This document shows positions 25,248 to 34,600 of a DNA stretch of 64,000 nucleotides, piece after piece (position 1 is the stretch's first letter; the number at the start of each line of letters is the position of its first letter). Source of the DNA: Bacillota bacterium (GTDB taxonomy: Bacteria > Bacillota_I > Bacilli_A > RFN20 > CAG-826); assembly GCA_023393065.1 (NCBI GenBank), contig JAEWMX010000013.1, positions 5,689-69,688 of the forward strand, written 5' to 3'. The notes under the pieces were generated by a model, which was not told the origin of the DNA, did no database searches, and saw nothing but the letters and a program-made list of their open reading frames with translations. A program made the position numbers and the translations under genes.

Positions 25248-26381
25248 CTATTCCTCCATGAAATCATTTTTTGCCAAGTTAAGTTCCGACCTCGCGTCAT
25301 TATCTTCAACGAGAGTTGGCTTGCCGGATGGTTTATAGACATATTTGTTTACTAGTTCGGTAAATTTAGCCTTACCGAGGCGTTTCGTTAATTCAGCAAT
25401 GGATAAGAGTTTTCTTTCAAATGGATCGAGTCCAGCTTCTTCCACCGCCCTGATGACATCGTCTTCTGATGTGTACTTACGATTAGAGCGTCCTTCGACT
25501 AACTTATAACCAGGTATTTGTTTTCCTTTTAGGGCTTCAGCTAGGGCATAATCTTTGATGTCATTGCCCCAGGCAACGAGTTCGTCTATTTTGCCGAGAA
25601 TCTCTGCGATTTCCTCAAGCGACATTAATGCTTTGTCCTTTGCTCGATAGCCTTCAAGTTTGAGCATCTTTTCTGCTCTATATCTACAGTCATGGCGCGC
25701 TTTACAAAATTGGCACCATGAACCGCAGTTGAATTCACCTTTACCTTCATAAGCCAGGGCTGTTTTTGGTTTGACTTCGTTGACTACCCATTCGACAAGT
25801 TCATCTTTGCTGCATGACCATTCGGATATGTTATTGAGTCTTGGTTGGATGATCACCATGTTAATGTCATCGATGTCGTACAAAGACTCAAACATGCGTA
25901 AGCTTCCATATGCATAAATCATTAACTGAGGATTATGTTCGCAGCTGACTTCAACACCGCGACCTGCCTTGAAGTCGCTGACATAGATTCCGCCATCATA
26001 GACGATCACTACATCTGATGAACCCATTCCTTCTGGGACGACATCTGAGAAATCCACGAGCACCTCGCTGGCGATGAAAGGGTGCTTTCCTTCGACCTTT
26101 AATTTGTCATATATTTCCGATATGCAATTCAGGGCAACGTCAGTCCATTCTTCCATTTCTTCGCTATAGAATTCGAGGTTCGTTGTATCTGCTTCAAAGG
26201 GGATTCCGTAGCGTTCTTTTATCTTTTTTTCGAGTAAAAGGTGCGCAGAACTTCCCTCTTTTGCATAAATTGAGCCTTCGTCTTCATAGTTTTCTGTAAG
26301 CCTTACGCTAGGAGGACATTCCATAGCTCTTTTTAGAGAGCTGCCACCAATCAGGGAGTGTCCATTAGTCTTTGGTGGCAT
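25248..26381 (-). CDS. DUF2800 PD-(D/E)XK nuclease
   Basis: The 377-residue protein starts MPPKTNGHSLIGGSSLKRAMECPPS and belongs to the DUF2800 phage family, a RecB/Cas4-like nuclease. Visible motifs are a GMGSSDVVIVYDGG strand with the acidic residue, SDFKAGRG (D-x-K), and a NPQLMIYAYG motif. A Cys group, CGSWCQFCKARHDC, could hold an iron-sulphur cluster together with the N-terminal Cys. It probably processes DNA ends during recombination or replication. Confidence 0.88.
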   Translation of the reverse strand: MPPKTNGHSLIGGSSLKRAMECPPSVRLTENYEDEGSIYAKEGSSAHLLLEKKIKERYGIPFEADTTNLEFYSEEMEEWTDVALNCISEIYDKLKVEGKHPFIASEVLVDFSDVVPEGMGSSDVVIVYDGGIYVSDFKAGRGVEVSCEHNPQLMIYAYGSLRMFESLYDIDDINMVIIQPRLNNISEWSCSKDELVEWVVNEVKPKTALAYEGKGEFNCGSWCQFCKARHDCRYRAEKMLKLEGYRAKDKALMSLEEIAEILGKIDELVAWGNDIKDYALAEALKGKQIPGYKLVEGRSNRKYTSEDDVIRAVEEAGLDPFERKLLSIAELTKRLGKAKFTELVNKYVYKPSGKPTLVEDNDARSELNLAKNDFMEE

Positions 26382-26718
26382 TGCTTAACTCCTGTGCTTT
26401 GGCTAATAGTTCTGCATAATCTTTCGGATCGACTTCGCTTAATTTGCTAACGCCTAGTCCAATTAGCATCATACGAACATTGGCTGTGTAACCTTTTCTA
26501 GATAAGTCAGCTAGAACAGTTCTAACTTCTTCAAGAGTGGGTTGATGTTTTTCTTCAACAGCAGGTTCAACCTTCTTTGGCATTTCTGCTTCCGAATGGT
26601 CGGTCTCTGGCTGCGTCTCTGCGACGAGTGCATTAAAAGTTTCAAAGAAGTTATTAATTGCACTCACCAACTTGGGATAAACAATGAGGATCTTATCGTC
26701 TTGTTTCGATTTTGCCAT
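26365..26718 (-). CDS. Phage rRNA-/replication-module protein of unknown function
   Basis: The ATG at 26716-26718 with an AAGGAG site nine bases upstream gives 117 residues (MAKSKQDDKILIVYPKLV). An acidic, disordered middle is followed by a helical domain LEEVRTVLADLSRKGYTANVR, which resembles an rRNA-biogenesis or DNA-binding accessory domain seen in phage replication modules. It overlaps the DUF2800 gene by 17 bases. Function not known. Confidence 0.55.
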   Translation of the reverse strand: MAKSKQDDKILIVYPKLVSAINNFFETFNALVAETQPETDHSEAEMPKKVEPAVEEKHQPTLEEVRTVLADLSRKGYTANVRMMLIGLGVSKLSEVDPKDYAELLAKAQELSNATKD

Positions 26719-26908
26719 TTGCATTTTCTCCTTTCTTAACATCCTCGATAGTGACTTTTTCTACCGAAGCCCCGATTGCAATCACCGTGAGATTGCTTTT
26801 AGTGCCGAAGATCTTGTTCATCAACCTTTTTGAGAGGGACATCCTCTTGGCAGCTACCACACCATCTGGGTTAGGTGTTTTTGAGATTTGTACTTTTACT
26901 TCCTTCAA
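26693..26908 (-). CDS. Small phage protein of unknown function (TTG start)
   Basis: A 71-residue basic protein (KEVKVQISKTPNPDGVVAAK after the start) uses TTG, supported by a GAGGT ribosome site six bases upstream. It has a short beta strand and a helix MSLSKRLMNKIFG, then ends KGENANGKIETRR. It is co-transcribed with the replication module and overlaps the next gene by 26 bases. No family recognised. Confidence 0.5.
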   Translation of the reverse strand: MKEVKVQISKTPNPDGVVAAKRMSLSKRLMNKIFGTKSNLTVIAIGASVEKVTIEDVKKGENANGKIETRR

Positions 26909-26945
26909 TTAAGTACCTCGCTTTCTGAAGAGCTCGTCTTCACTA

Positions 26946-27443
26946 CTACACACATTTGGTGTCGTTTTTTGGGGGTAGTTTTGAAAAGAATTTTTGTAAT
27001 TTTTTTTGAATTGCTTTAAAACACTCGAAAATAGATGAAACATCAACACCTTCGAGTTCAGCGATTTTACATAGGGTGTAGTCTGGGTGCTCTTCTTTAA
27101 GCTGATAACGTCTTAGCTGAGTTTCAGTGAGAGATGACAAAAAGGACGAGATTGTGTCCTCGTCTAGTGTTTCATCATCAACATAGGTATCCGTTGCTTT
27201 ATCAGGAATGTCTTCAATATCAAGTTCCATTCCTTTATAAAAACGGGCTCTATGCCTATCGTGTCTCACGTCTTGCGCGTGTTCTTCTTTTAGCGATTGT
27301 TCTAAGAAGACGCACCATTCTTCTTGGGGGTCATATTTGACTCTTTGGGTTGTTCCATCATCAAATTTCCAAGAGAAATAAAGAGGTTTATTAGTTTCTT
27401 TGTTGCGCACCAAAAATACGCCTGGATTATCATAGTTTTTCAT
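26946..27443 (-). CDS. Sigma-70 region 4-like phage regulator
   Basis: The ATG at 27441-27443 (AAGGT ribosome site) gives 165 residues. The C-terminal half holds a sigma-factor-like HTH: LSSLTETQLRRYQLKEE, then YTLCKIAELEGVDVSSIFECFKAIQKKLQKFF. The N-terminal half has a strand-rich segment FLVRNKETNKPLYFSWKFDDG. It is the first gene of the leftward phage operon, preceded by a structured 319-base leader, and may direct transcription or recruit RNA polymerase. Confidence 0.7.
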   Translation of the reverse strand: MKNYDNPGVFLVRNKETNKPLYFSWKFDDGTTQRVKYDPQEEWCVFLEQSLKEEHAQDVRHDRHRARFYKGMELDIEDIPDKATDTYVDDETLDEDTISSFLSSLTETQLRRYQLKEEHPDYTLCKIAELEGVDVSSIFECFKAIQKKLQKFFSKLPPKNDTKCV

Positions 27444-27571
27444 GTTTTTACCTTGCTTTCCGCGAGATAAACCCATGAAGAAAACAGCTCTAAAAAGAAT
27501 GCCTGAATTCAACTAGTGATTAATCTCGCTAATTTTGAATATGCAGACAACCTTATAGGTAGGCTGTTTTG

Positions 27572-27620
27572 CTTTGTGAGAAGCGTCCTATGTAGACGTC
27601 ATATCACTTCTCGAACAAAG
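27572..27620 (-). repeat. Long imperfect stem-loop in the phage leader
   Basis: CTTTGT...GAGAAGCG at the left end pairs with CACTTCTC...ACAAAG at the right end: six plus eight base pairs, one G-T, with a two-base bulge and an inner GACGTC palindrome. A second smaller hairpin with seven-base arms (ACAACCT/AGGCTGT) lies just to the left. Together they would fold the 5' leader of the early mRNA. Confidence 0.6.
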
Positions 27621-27696
27621 ATTAACATTTAGAATAGACCCTGTAAAAACAGGTCCTGTCCAGTAAAAAAACCATGATTTTATCGATGTTTTTCAA

Positions 27697-27727
27697 TAAA
27701 AAAAGAGGTTGCATAATGTCAACCCCT
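27697..27727 (-). terminator. Intrinsic terminator after the IrrE-like gene
   Basis: On the minus strand AGGGGTTG pairs with CAACCTCT (eight pairs, one G-T) around an ACATTATG loop, then a run of Ts follows. It ends the hsd/TcmP/IrrE transcription unit and isolates it from the phage operon. Confidence 0.8.
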
Positions 27728-27745
27728 TAATATTTTGATTTAAAA

Positions 27746-27762
27746 TGGACAAGTGCTGTCCA
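27746..27762. promoter_or_regulatory. Operator-like palindrome TGGACA-N5-TGTCCA
   Basis: A perfect 6+6 palindrome with a five-base centre lies immediately after the stop of the IrrE-like gene; a third TGTCCA half site occurs at 27657-27662. The size and symmetry fit a repressor dimer site. The binding protein is unknown; a phage repressor or the HTH region of the neighbouring IrrE-like protein are possibilities. Confidence 0.45.
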
Positions 27763-29664
27763 CTATAATTTATCTCTTGTTAATGGTTTTCCAGTCCTCT
27801 TAATTAAAAACTCATTTACCTTTTCTGCTGGGTGCTCCCTAAAGAATGTTAAAACTGAGCTCAATGAATCATCAAGTTCGTTCCCCGGTACTAGAGTAAT
27901 TCCAGCTGAAGCCAAAAGTATCCATGCGATTTTAGGTGGAACATTTAGTCCTCTAATAATTGCAACAACAGTCCTTTTGTCTTTTTCTTTATCGTAATCG
28001 GATCTGTACCGACTTATTGTTTTTATACTTACATCGGCATCTTCAGATAAACTCTGTTCATCGATATCGAGAAACTCCATCAAGATAGTAAGAGCTTCAC
28101 CAAATTGAACACCGGAAATTTTTGAAATAACACTATTAACATTTTTTTCGTGCAACTTATGCTTCTTTTGTCCTTCTTCTGTCATTATCAAGGCAGTGTT
28201 TTTTTGAAGAGTCAAATCATACTCTACTAATTTTGATCTATCTCTGCATAGATAGCACATCATGTCTAAATCAAGAGGAAGGGAATCGTTCTTATATCTG
28301 ACGGCAAATTTTACTGCACATTCATCAATATGCAATCTAGCATAGTCGGTAAGTAGTAAAACACCTTTATTGTTTTTAAACACATATCTCGCATCATTTA
28401 AAATCAAGTGATTTTCTACGAAAAGAAAACCGCATGTGTTTAAATACGAGATCAACTCTTGTTTGAGAAGCAATTCTAGAGATAGGTCGTTAACACTAAT
28501 CGTGAAGGTCTCATTAGCCTTTAAAGAATCTTTATTGAATGCGTATGGTCTGATATATGAACCGTCAACCCAGTTAAGTACTCCAATTGCTTCAATAATG
28601 CCGATATCAATTAATCTTTTCCTTGCTGCATAGCGAGTAACTTTAAAGATACTTGATAATTCATCAATAACATATGGTAGTAGGTCAATCACGTTTCCGC
28701 CAAACAGACGACCATAATCTTCAATCAGTTGAAATGCCATTTTTTGGAACATTTCTACAGGCATTAAAATATAGGGGGCCAATGCATTGGCTTGCATTTC
28801 AATTCTCGCTAGAGTGCTTGTTGTATTGGCGTCTATCCCGCCATGTGTTTTACAACGTATATTCTTTAGACTGCCATCTAAAATTTGAGAAAAAAGAAAG
28901 GCCTTATAGTGAAAATAAGAATGGACACATTCATGTACCACTGTCATATTTCTAGATCCAAAAGAATATAGAAAATTTACCTGGTCATCAATTAAAATCG
29001 TATTTGCATTTACTTTTATTGAGCGCTTATTGTTGTCTGAATCGAAAATATCCGTATCGGAATCCGCAAAAAAGAATTGGCCAAATATTGAAGAGTCGTC
29101 AGTGATTTCAACTGGTACGATGGTAAGTCCCATTCTATTAGCCAATAAATCTACGTCAATTGGCATCGGAGTAGCAAGGGCTTCGGGATAAAACTTTTCA
29201 AGGATATCATTTGCATAAGAATCAAAATTACTCTTGTCCATAAACGGAATAAAGTCACCTGTTAATGGACTATCGAGTTTTGTTTTATTACCATCATATT
29301 CGGCTATTGAGTTAATTACGAAATCTTTGAACTTATTCTTAAGGTCGCTCGTGCAAGAAACTTTAAACCAAACTCTGGCTGAACAGTCTTCGTGATCGTG
29401 TCTTTTTCCACACACCCCAACGCAATCTAAATCAACCTCAAGAAGAACATCAAAATCAATTACTGAAGGTCCCACTCCATTAATTCGGACAGATTTAAAA
29501 TTAAGGTAGGCTTCATTCACCTCATTAACGAAATGGAATCCGAAGTCATTGATGTGCTCCAGGACCATTTTTCGATTTGAATTACAGTGTTTTAATATCT
29601 TATCATGGATATATAGGCCTATGTCGCTGTTTTCTATATATTCGAGAAAGGTGTTCTTCGTCAT
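27763..29664 (-). CDS. IrrE/ImmA-type metallopeptidase with C-terminal HTH
   Basis: The ATG at 29662-29664 overlaps the stop of the radical-SAM gene (ATGA) and gives 633 residues. Three parts are visible. Residues 1-165 are an N-terminal region I do not recognise, with Cys/His residues (VCGKRHDHEDC). Residues about 170-350 are an ImmA/IrrE peptidase with HECVH at 244-248 and the downstream ARIEMQANALA Glu near 289. The C-terminal region, about 520-580, is HTH-like (SLSEDADVSIKTISRYRSD). Typical ImmA proteins are 130-250 residues, so this is much larger. IrrE proteins cleave HTH repressors; here it may be a sensor or protease effector of the cassette. Confidence 0.8.
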   Translation of the reverse strand: MTKNTFLEYIENSDIGLYIHDKILKHCNSNRKMVLEHINDFGFHFVNEVNEAYLNFKSVRINGVGPSVIDFDVLLEVDLDCVGVCGKRHDHEDCSARVWFKVSCTSDLKNKFKDFVINSIAEYDGNKTKLDSPLTGDFIPFMDKSNFDSYANDILEKFYPEALATPMPIDVDLLANRMGLTIVPVEITDDSSIFGQFFFADSDTDIFDSDNNKRSIKVNANTILIDDQVNFLYSFGSRNMTVVHECVHSYFHYKAFLFSQILDGSLKNIRCKTHGGIDANTTSTLARIEMQANALAPYILMPVEMFQKMAFQLIEDYGRLFGGNVIDLLPYVIDELSSIFKVTRYAARKRLIDIGIIEAIGVLNWVDGSYIRPYAFNKDSLKANETFTISVNDLSLELLLKQELISYLNTCGFLFVENHLILNDARYVFKNNKGVLLLTDYARLHIDECAVKFAVRYKNDSLPLDLDMMCYLCRDRSKLVEYDLTLQKNTALIMTEEGQKKHKLHEKNVNSVISKISGVQFGEALTILMEFLDIDEQSLSEDADVSIKTISRYRSDYDKEKDKRTVVAIIRGLNVPPKIAWILLASAGITLVPGNELDDSLSSVLTFFREHPAEKVNEFLIKRTGKPLTRDKL

Positions 29665-30422
29665 TCTGAACTTGTGCCTTTCTTTATGTGAAATTTTATA
29701 TTGTTCTTTTGGCAGAAATCTGAAACGAAGGAAGCGCACTCATTAAAGAATTCTTTATATCCTTTGTATTCGCTTACTTGTTTGTTATAGTGAAGCCTTC
29801 CAAAAACTATGTAATCAACAAAAGAAATGCTGTTTAAAATATCTTTTAAATCTTGATCGCAGATATTAGGGGTTGGATAAGGCTCGATGCTAACCCATGT
29901 GTAAAAACCGGCGTCGTGTAGTTTTTTGAGTGCTTTAATTCGTTCCTGGTATGAAGGAGTGAAAGGTTCATATTTCTTCCGAAAATTCTCATCAAGAGAA
30001 ACTAGGGTAATTCCATACTCGTTTATTTTTTTGGTGTTAAGAAGTTCGTCTGGAAGAATACTTTTTGTGAGTATCACCACCTTAATATTTTCTTTGTTTA
30101 ATCTATTGATTATTTTTAGACTAAGGTCCCCAACCTCTGGGTAGTCGACCATAAAAGGATCTGTTGTAAATGAAAGTTGAACCGATTTGATTTGCTTTTT
30201 GTATCTAGGAAGTTCTTTTTCCAATAACTCCATAGCGTTCGATACAATCTTCGGTTCAATCCATTCTTTATAGGATTTAACATTACCGAACCTCCTCGCC
30301 ATATTAAAAGCATAGCAAGGGTATGTACATCCGTGCGCGCATCCTTTCACATGATTAATTGTAAAATCACCATATTCAACTTCTGTTCTATATAGAAGAG
30401 TTTTCTTTGTTGTTGAGTTCAT
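29661..30422 (-). CDS. Radical-SAM-like protein with variant C-x3-C-x3-C motif
   Basis: The ATG at 30420-30422 (AAGGA ribosome site) gives 253 residues. It resembles SplB-type radical SAM proteins (spore photoproduct lyase family, COG1533): KGCAHGCTYPCYAF near 26-39, QLSFTTDPFMVDYPE, and KVVILTKS. The cluster Cys are at 28, 32 and 36, so spacing is C-x3-C-x3-C instead of the canonical C-x3-C-x2-C because of one extra residue (Pro). Whether it still binds a 4Fe-4S cluster is unclear. It is sandwiched between TcmP and the IrrE-like gene with overlaps on both sides, so the three are one unit. Confidence 0.82.
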   Translation of the reverse strand: MNSTTKKTLLYRTEVEYGDFTINHVKGCAHGCTYPCYAFNMARRFGNVKSYKEWIEPKIVSNAMELLEKELPRYKKQIKSVQLSFTTDPFMVDYPEVGDLSLKIINRLNKENIKVVILTKSILPDELLNTKKINEYGITLVSLDENFRKKYEPFTPSYQERIKALKKLHDAGFYTWVSIEPYPTPNICDQDLKDILNSISFVDYIVFGRLHYNKQVSEYKGYKEFFNECASFVSDFCQKNNIKFHIKKGTSSE

Positions 30423-30424
30423 AA

Positions 30425-31621
30425 TCAATTATCCTTTTGTAGTACTATATACTTGTCCTCTGTATAATTTGCAGCTTTGACATAACCGACTTTTCTTATT
30501 TTTTTAGCATCAATAAGCGGTCTGATAACGTTTCTAATAATGTGTCCTTTTTTCATAAAAGTGTTTTGTAAACAAATTACTTCAATATTTTCGAATGAAA
30601 GTTCTTTTCCAATTTCGCTAAGAATAGCAGGCGACACCTTCTCAAGCTCTGCGACAAAGGCTTCTTCTTCTGGAGTGCGATTAAACAAATTCAGCTCATT
30701 TGCATCTGACTCTTTTTGAGAAACGCAATATTCGTTAGTTGGTCCTAAGGCTTTCCAGGTTGCTTCTTTAACCTTTCTTAAACCCTCAATGTTTGGAGTA
30801 AGATAGATCAAATAATACAAGGTTACGTTCATCTCGTTTTTCATCTTAACATAATAGCGGAATTTCATGTGAGTTCCGTCTATTAGTTTGTTTGCTAAAC
30901 AATCTCTTAGTTGCTCTGCTCTAACATAGGAATCATTTTCATCGAAACAACAAAAATTATGTATTAACTCTCCGATTTCTTCCCTATATTTTGTACATTT
31001 TGGATTATTAACGTTCCTAGTATAATCGTTGCAAAAAAAGTTAATAATCAGCTCACAGTATATGGACTTAATGAAATCTTTAATTGCGACAGCCTGATTA
31101 TATTTGATTAAATTGTATGGATCGACATACAGTAGAACACTTTTATTAGTTCCATATACAAATTGAAAATGGTACTCACTCTTAATAGTGGTTATAAAAT
31201 CACAGGCTTCTTTGCAGTAAACTTTTAGATGAACATTAGAAATGTTTTCTTCTTTGAATTTATCTATGTATATATTAAAAATTTCCTGCATGGTGGATAC
31301 TTTTTGTGCATCGTAATCGTTTGAAATTAAGAAAAAATTTATATCAGGATGATAAAGAGAAAATTTAACAAATGTGTTTAAAACCTCAATGCTGGTTGAG
31401 AGATCACCGCTTTCATAAATTCCCGCATTGCTCATTGCATCAATAAAAAATATATATTTAGAAACGTGACTCACAACATAAAGCCAATGCTCCACATATT
31501 TTCTTATATACTCAATTTTTTTAACAGTATGGGTTTTGATGAATTCGCCGTACGAAAACTCAGCCTTCCTGTTTTCAAGAAGTTCTTTGATTTCGTTAAA
31601 AGAATAACCTTCAAATCCCAT
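30425..31621 (-). CDS. tcmP: Three-Cys-motif partner protein (TcmP)
   Basis: The 398-residue protein fits the TcmP family: an early HTVKKIEYIRKYVEHWLYVVS helix, the FIDAMSNAGIYESGD motif (Asp plus Gly-rich loop, near residues 58-72), and a VLLYVDPYN segment reminiscent of a Rossmann-type methyltransferase or nuclease fold. The family is named for its genetic partner, a three-Cys-motif protein, and here that partner is the next gene. The molecular function is not established. The gene is AT-rich compared with both flanks, suggesting horizontal transfer. Start at 31621 has a TAGGT ribosome site. Confidence 0.82.
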   Translation of the reverse strand: MGFEGYSFNEIKELLENRKAEFSYGEFIKTHTVKKIEYIRKYVEHWLYVVSHVSKYIFFIDAMSNAGIYESGDLSTSIEVLNTFVKFSLYHPDINFFLISNDYDAQKVSTMQEIFNIYIDKFKEENISNVHLKVYCKEACDFITTIKSEYHFQFVYGTNKSVLLYVDPYNLIKYNQAVAIKDFIKSIYCELIINFFCNDYTRNVNNPKCTKYREEIGELIHNFCCFDENDSYVRAEQLRDCLANKLIDGTHMKFRYYVKMKNEMNVTLYYLIYLTPNIEGLRKVKEATWKALGPTNEYCVSQKESDANELNLFNRTPEEEAFVAELEKVSPAILSEIGKELSFENIEVICLQNTFMKKGHIIRNVIRPLIDAKKIRKVGYVKAANYTEDKYIVLQKDN

Positions 31622-31690
31622 AAATTACCTACACGATTACCCGCAAATAGCAGTAAATAGGCTTTAGTCTTTTATATTGTTAAGACCAAA

Positions 31691-34600
31691 TTATTCACCT
31701 ATTCCAAAGAATCTCTCAAAGAATGTAATAATCTTGATCATGACTCTTTGTTTTTTTTCTGCTCTATTGCTACCACCAAATCTTGAGATGGGTGGCATAA
31801 TCTTATCGAGGTCGGTTCCGTTAGTTTTAACATAGCCATCTTTAAGGCAATTTGAAATGAATTCTCTTGTTGCGGAATCTTTGAGGCCTTCGCCTTCAAC
31901 AAGTTCTTTAATCTCTTTTTCTTTTTCTTCAGCGATATACGCATGCCAATTCGCCATGACATCATCAACTTCATTAATTCCAGACAAGAAGTTTTGAATA
32001 AGCTCGCGTTTGCTTCTTAATTCAGGAGATGCATCCATTGCCTTTTGAATCGCGACGATAATCTCACGATCCTTACGGTGGGTATCATGGTATTTTTTAA
32101 CAAGCATTAAGATGTAATCGATATTTACTTCGATTTGCTTAATGAGTTCGATCTCAAAAACGATGTCGTCATTGATGTTTCTAAGCTCTCCCTGAGCAGA
32201 GGATGGTCTTAAATCAAGATATCTAGAAACGTAATCTTGTAAATCAATGTCGGAGATAAGCTCTTTTCCAACAAAGTCATCGAAGGATGCTAGTAGGTTC
32301 TTTAATCTTAAGATGACACCGAAGAGTTTCAGGAAGTTCCTTTGATTTTCTTCGCCTTCAATTCGTGGATCAGAGAGGGGATATTTTTCTAATAGTTCTT
32401 CGACGAGCTCCCCATAACCTTTATGGTACTTACCTTCGTTATCGGTGTACCCGTTGTAGTAATCATTAAAGCCTCTTAGTAAGACTATGCCTGTCGCATC
32501 TCTATCGCCAAATAAGGATATCGATTCATCAACTTTCTTTTGAAGAGGTCTAAAACAGATAATATTTCCGAAAGTTTTGATTGAGTTAAGGATCCGGTTT
32601 GTTCTTGAGAAAGCCTGCATTAAACCATGCATCTTAAGGTTCTTATCAACCCAAAGAGTATTTAAAGTCGTGGCATCAAAGCCAGTAAGGAACATGTTCA
32701 CGACGATAAGCAAATCAATCTCTTTATTCTTCATTCTTAAAGAGAGGTCGCGATAATAGTTCTGGAATCCTTCCCCTTCAGTTGAAAAGTTTGTACGGAA
32801 CATTTCGTTGTAATCTTTGATTGAAGCTTCAAGAAAATCACGTGAGGACTGATCGAGTCTAGAAGTATCTTCTGGGTTTTCTTCATCGATAATGCCATCG
32901 ATCTCGTCTTCGTTCGCCCCATACGAATAAATGATGGCAACCTTGAGTTTCTTGGCATCTGGAAGTTCTTTGATCTGTTTCTTGAATTCAGCATAGTAGA
33001 GTTTAGCAGAGGATATGGAAGCTGTCGCAAAAATAGAGTTAAACCCACTGAGGCGAATCTTTTCTCTTACTTCTTCTTTGCCTTTAAGCACGTCATGGAC
33101 ATTCGATATCACACTTTGGCTATAAGTCTTCTCATTACGATATGTCTTTTGATTATAGTGATCAAGAATGTATTGAGTGACTAAGGAGATTCTTTGAGGA
33201 GCATTAAACGCTGCTTCTCGGTCAATATCTTTAACCTTTTCATCTTCGATTGCGTCATCTTGATCCATCGTCTTAATGTAATCGACTCTGAAAGGGAGAA
33301 CGTTTCGATCGTTAATGGCGTCAATAACTGTATAAACATGCAGTTGATCACCAAAAGCCTGTGAAGTTGTCTTTAAATGAGGATTCCCACCCGTGGAGGA
33401 ATTAACACTAAAGATTGGAGTCCCAGTGAATCCGAAAATATAGTATTTATTAAAGTTTTTGATAATGGCAGTGTGCATGTCGCCAAATTGGCTACGATGG
33501 CATTCATCAAAGATGAGCACTATTTTTTTATCAAAGACTGGATGTATCTTATTTTGCTCGATGAAGATAGAGAGCTTTTGAATGGTAGTAATAATGATTG
33601 TGCTATTTGGATCTTCAAGTTGCCTCTTTAAAACCGCTGTGGAGGTATTAGAGTTTGCTGCACCTTTTTCAAAACGATCATATTCGCGCATGGTTTGATA
33701 GTCGAGGTCTTTTCTATCAACAACGAATAACACCTTATCAATATACGGAAGTTTTGAGGTGAGTCGAGCAGCTTTAAAGGAGGTGAGGGTTTTGCCACTA
33801 CCCGTTGTATGCCAGACGTATCCGCCAGCTTTAATGGAGCCAAACCATTTATAGTTCGTTGCCACTTCAATTCGGTTAAGCATTCTTTCCGTTGCAGCGA
33901 TTTGATAGGGCCGCATCACGAGCAGTTTTTCTTCGGCAGTGTAGACACAGTATTTAGTAAGAATGTTTAATAAAGTGTGCTTCGAAAAGAATGTCCTAGT
34001 GAAGTCAATTAAATCCGGAATGGTCTTGTTCTTCGCATCTGCCCAGAAAGAAGTGAATTCAAAGGTATTGCTCGTTTTATCTGTCTTTTGCGTTTTATTA
34101 ATATCTTTAACGTGGGAGAAACGAGTGGTATTCGAATAATACTTCGTATGAGTTCCGTTAGAGATAACAAAAATTTGGACGAATTCGAATAAACCACTGC
34201 CAGCCCAAAAGCTGTCTCTCTGATATCTGTTTATTTGATTGAAGGCTTCTTTAATAGCTACACCGCGTCTTTTAAGCTCGACATGAACTAGCGGTAGACC
34301 ATTAACCAAAATGGTGACGTCATAGCGGTTCTTATAGGTTCCGTCGCTCACTTCATATTGGTTAATGACTTGGAGTTTATTGTTATGGATGTTGACCTTA
34401 TCGATCAACTTAATGTTCTTTGTTTCACCATTATCTCTCTTTAGCGGGAAGATGTGGTTTTCTTGAATGATCTCTGTCTTTTCTTTGATTCCGGCGTTAG
34501 GTTTACAAAGACAGTTATTAAAGATTTGCTTCCATTCGTTATCGGATAATTGATAGTCATTGAGAAGTGATAATTGTTTTCTTAGGTTATCAATCAAATT

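Larger units (their letters stand above)
27444..27762 (-). promoter_or_regulatory. Structured leader/control region of the phage early operon
   Basis: This gene-free stretch holds several elements: two stem-loops at about 27544-27566 and 27572-27620, a TGTCCA half site at 27657, a terminator at 27697-27727 and a palindrome at 27746-27762. A TTGACA hexamer (27714-27719 on the minus strand) lies inside the terminator hairpin, but I see no good -10 at the right spacing. The early promoter is therefore not located with confidence. Confidence 0.5.

Noticed and set aside
27700..27727. TTGACA hexamer as a phage promoter -35
   Set aside because: It is part of a terminator stem and no -10 sits at proper spacing.
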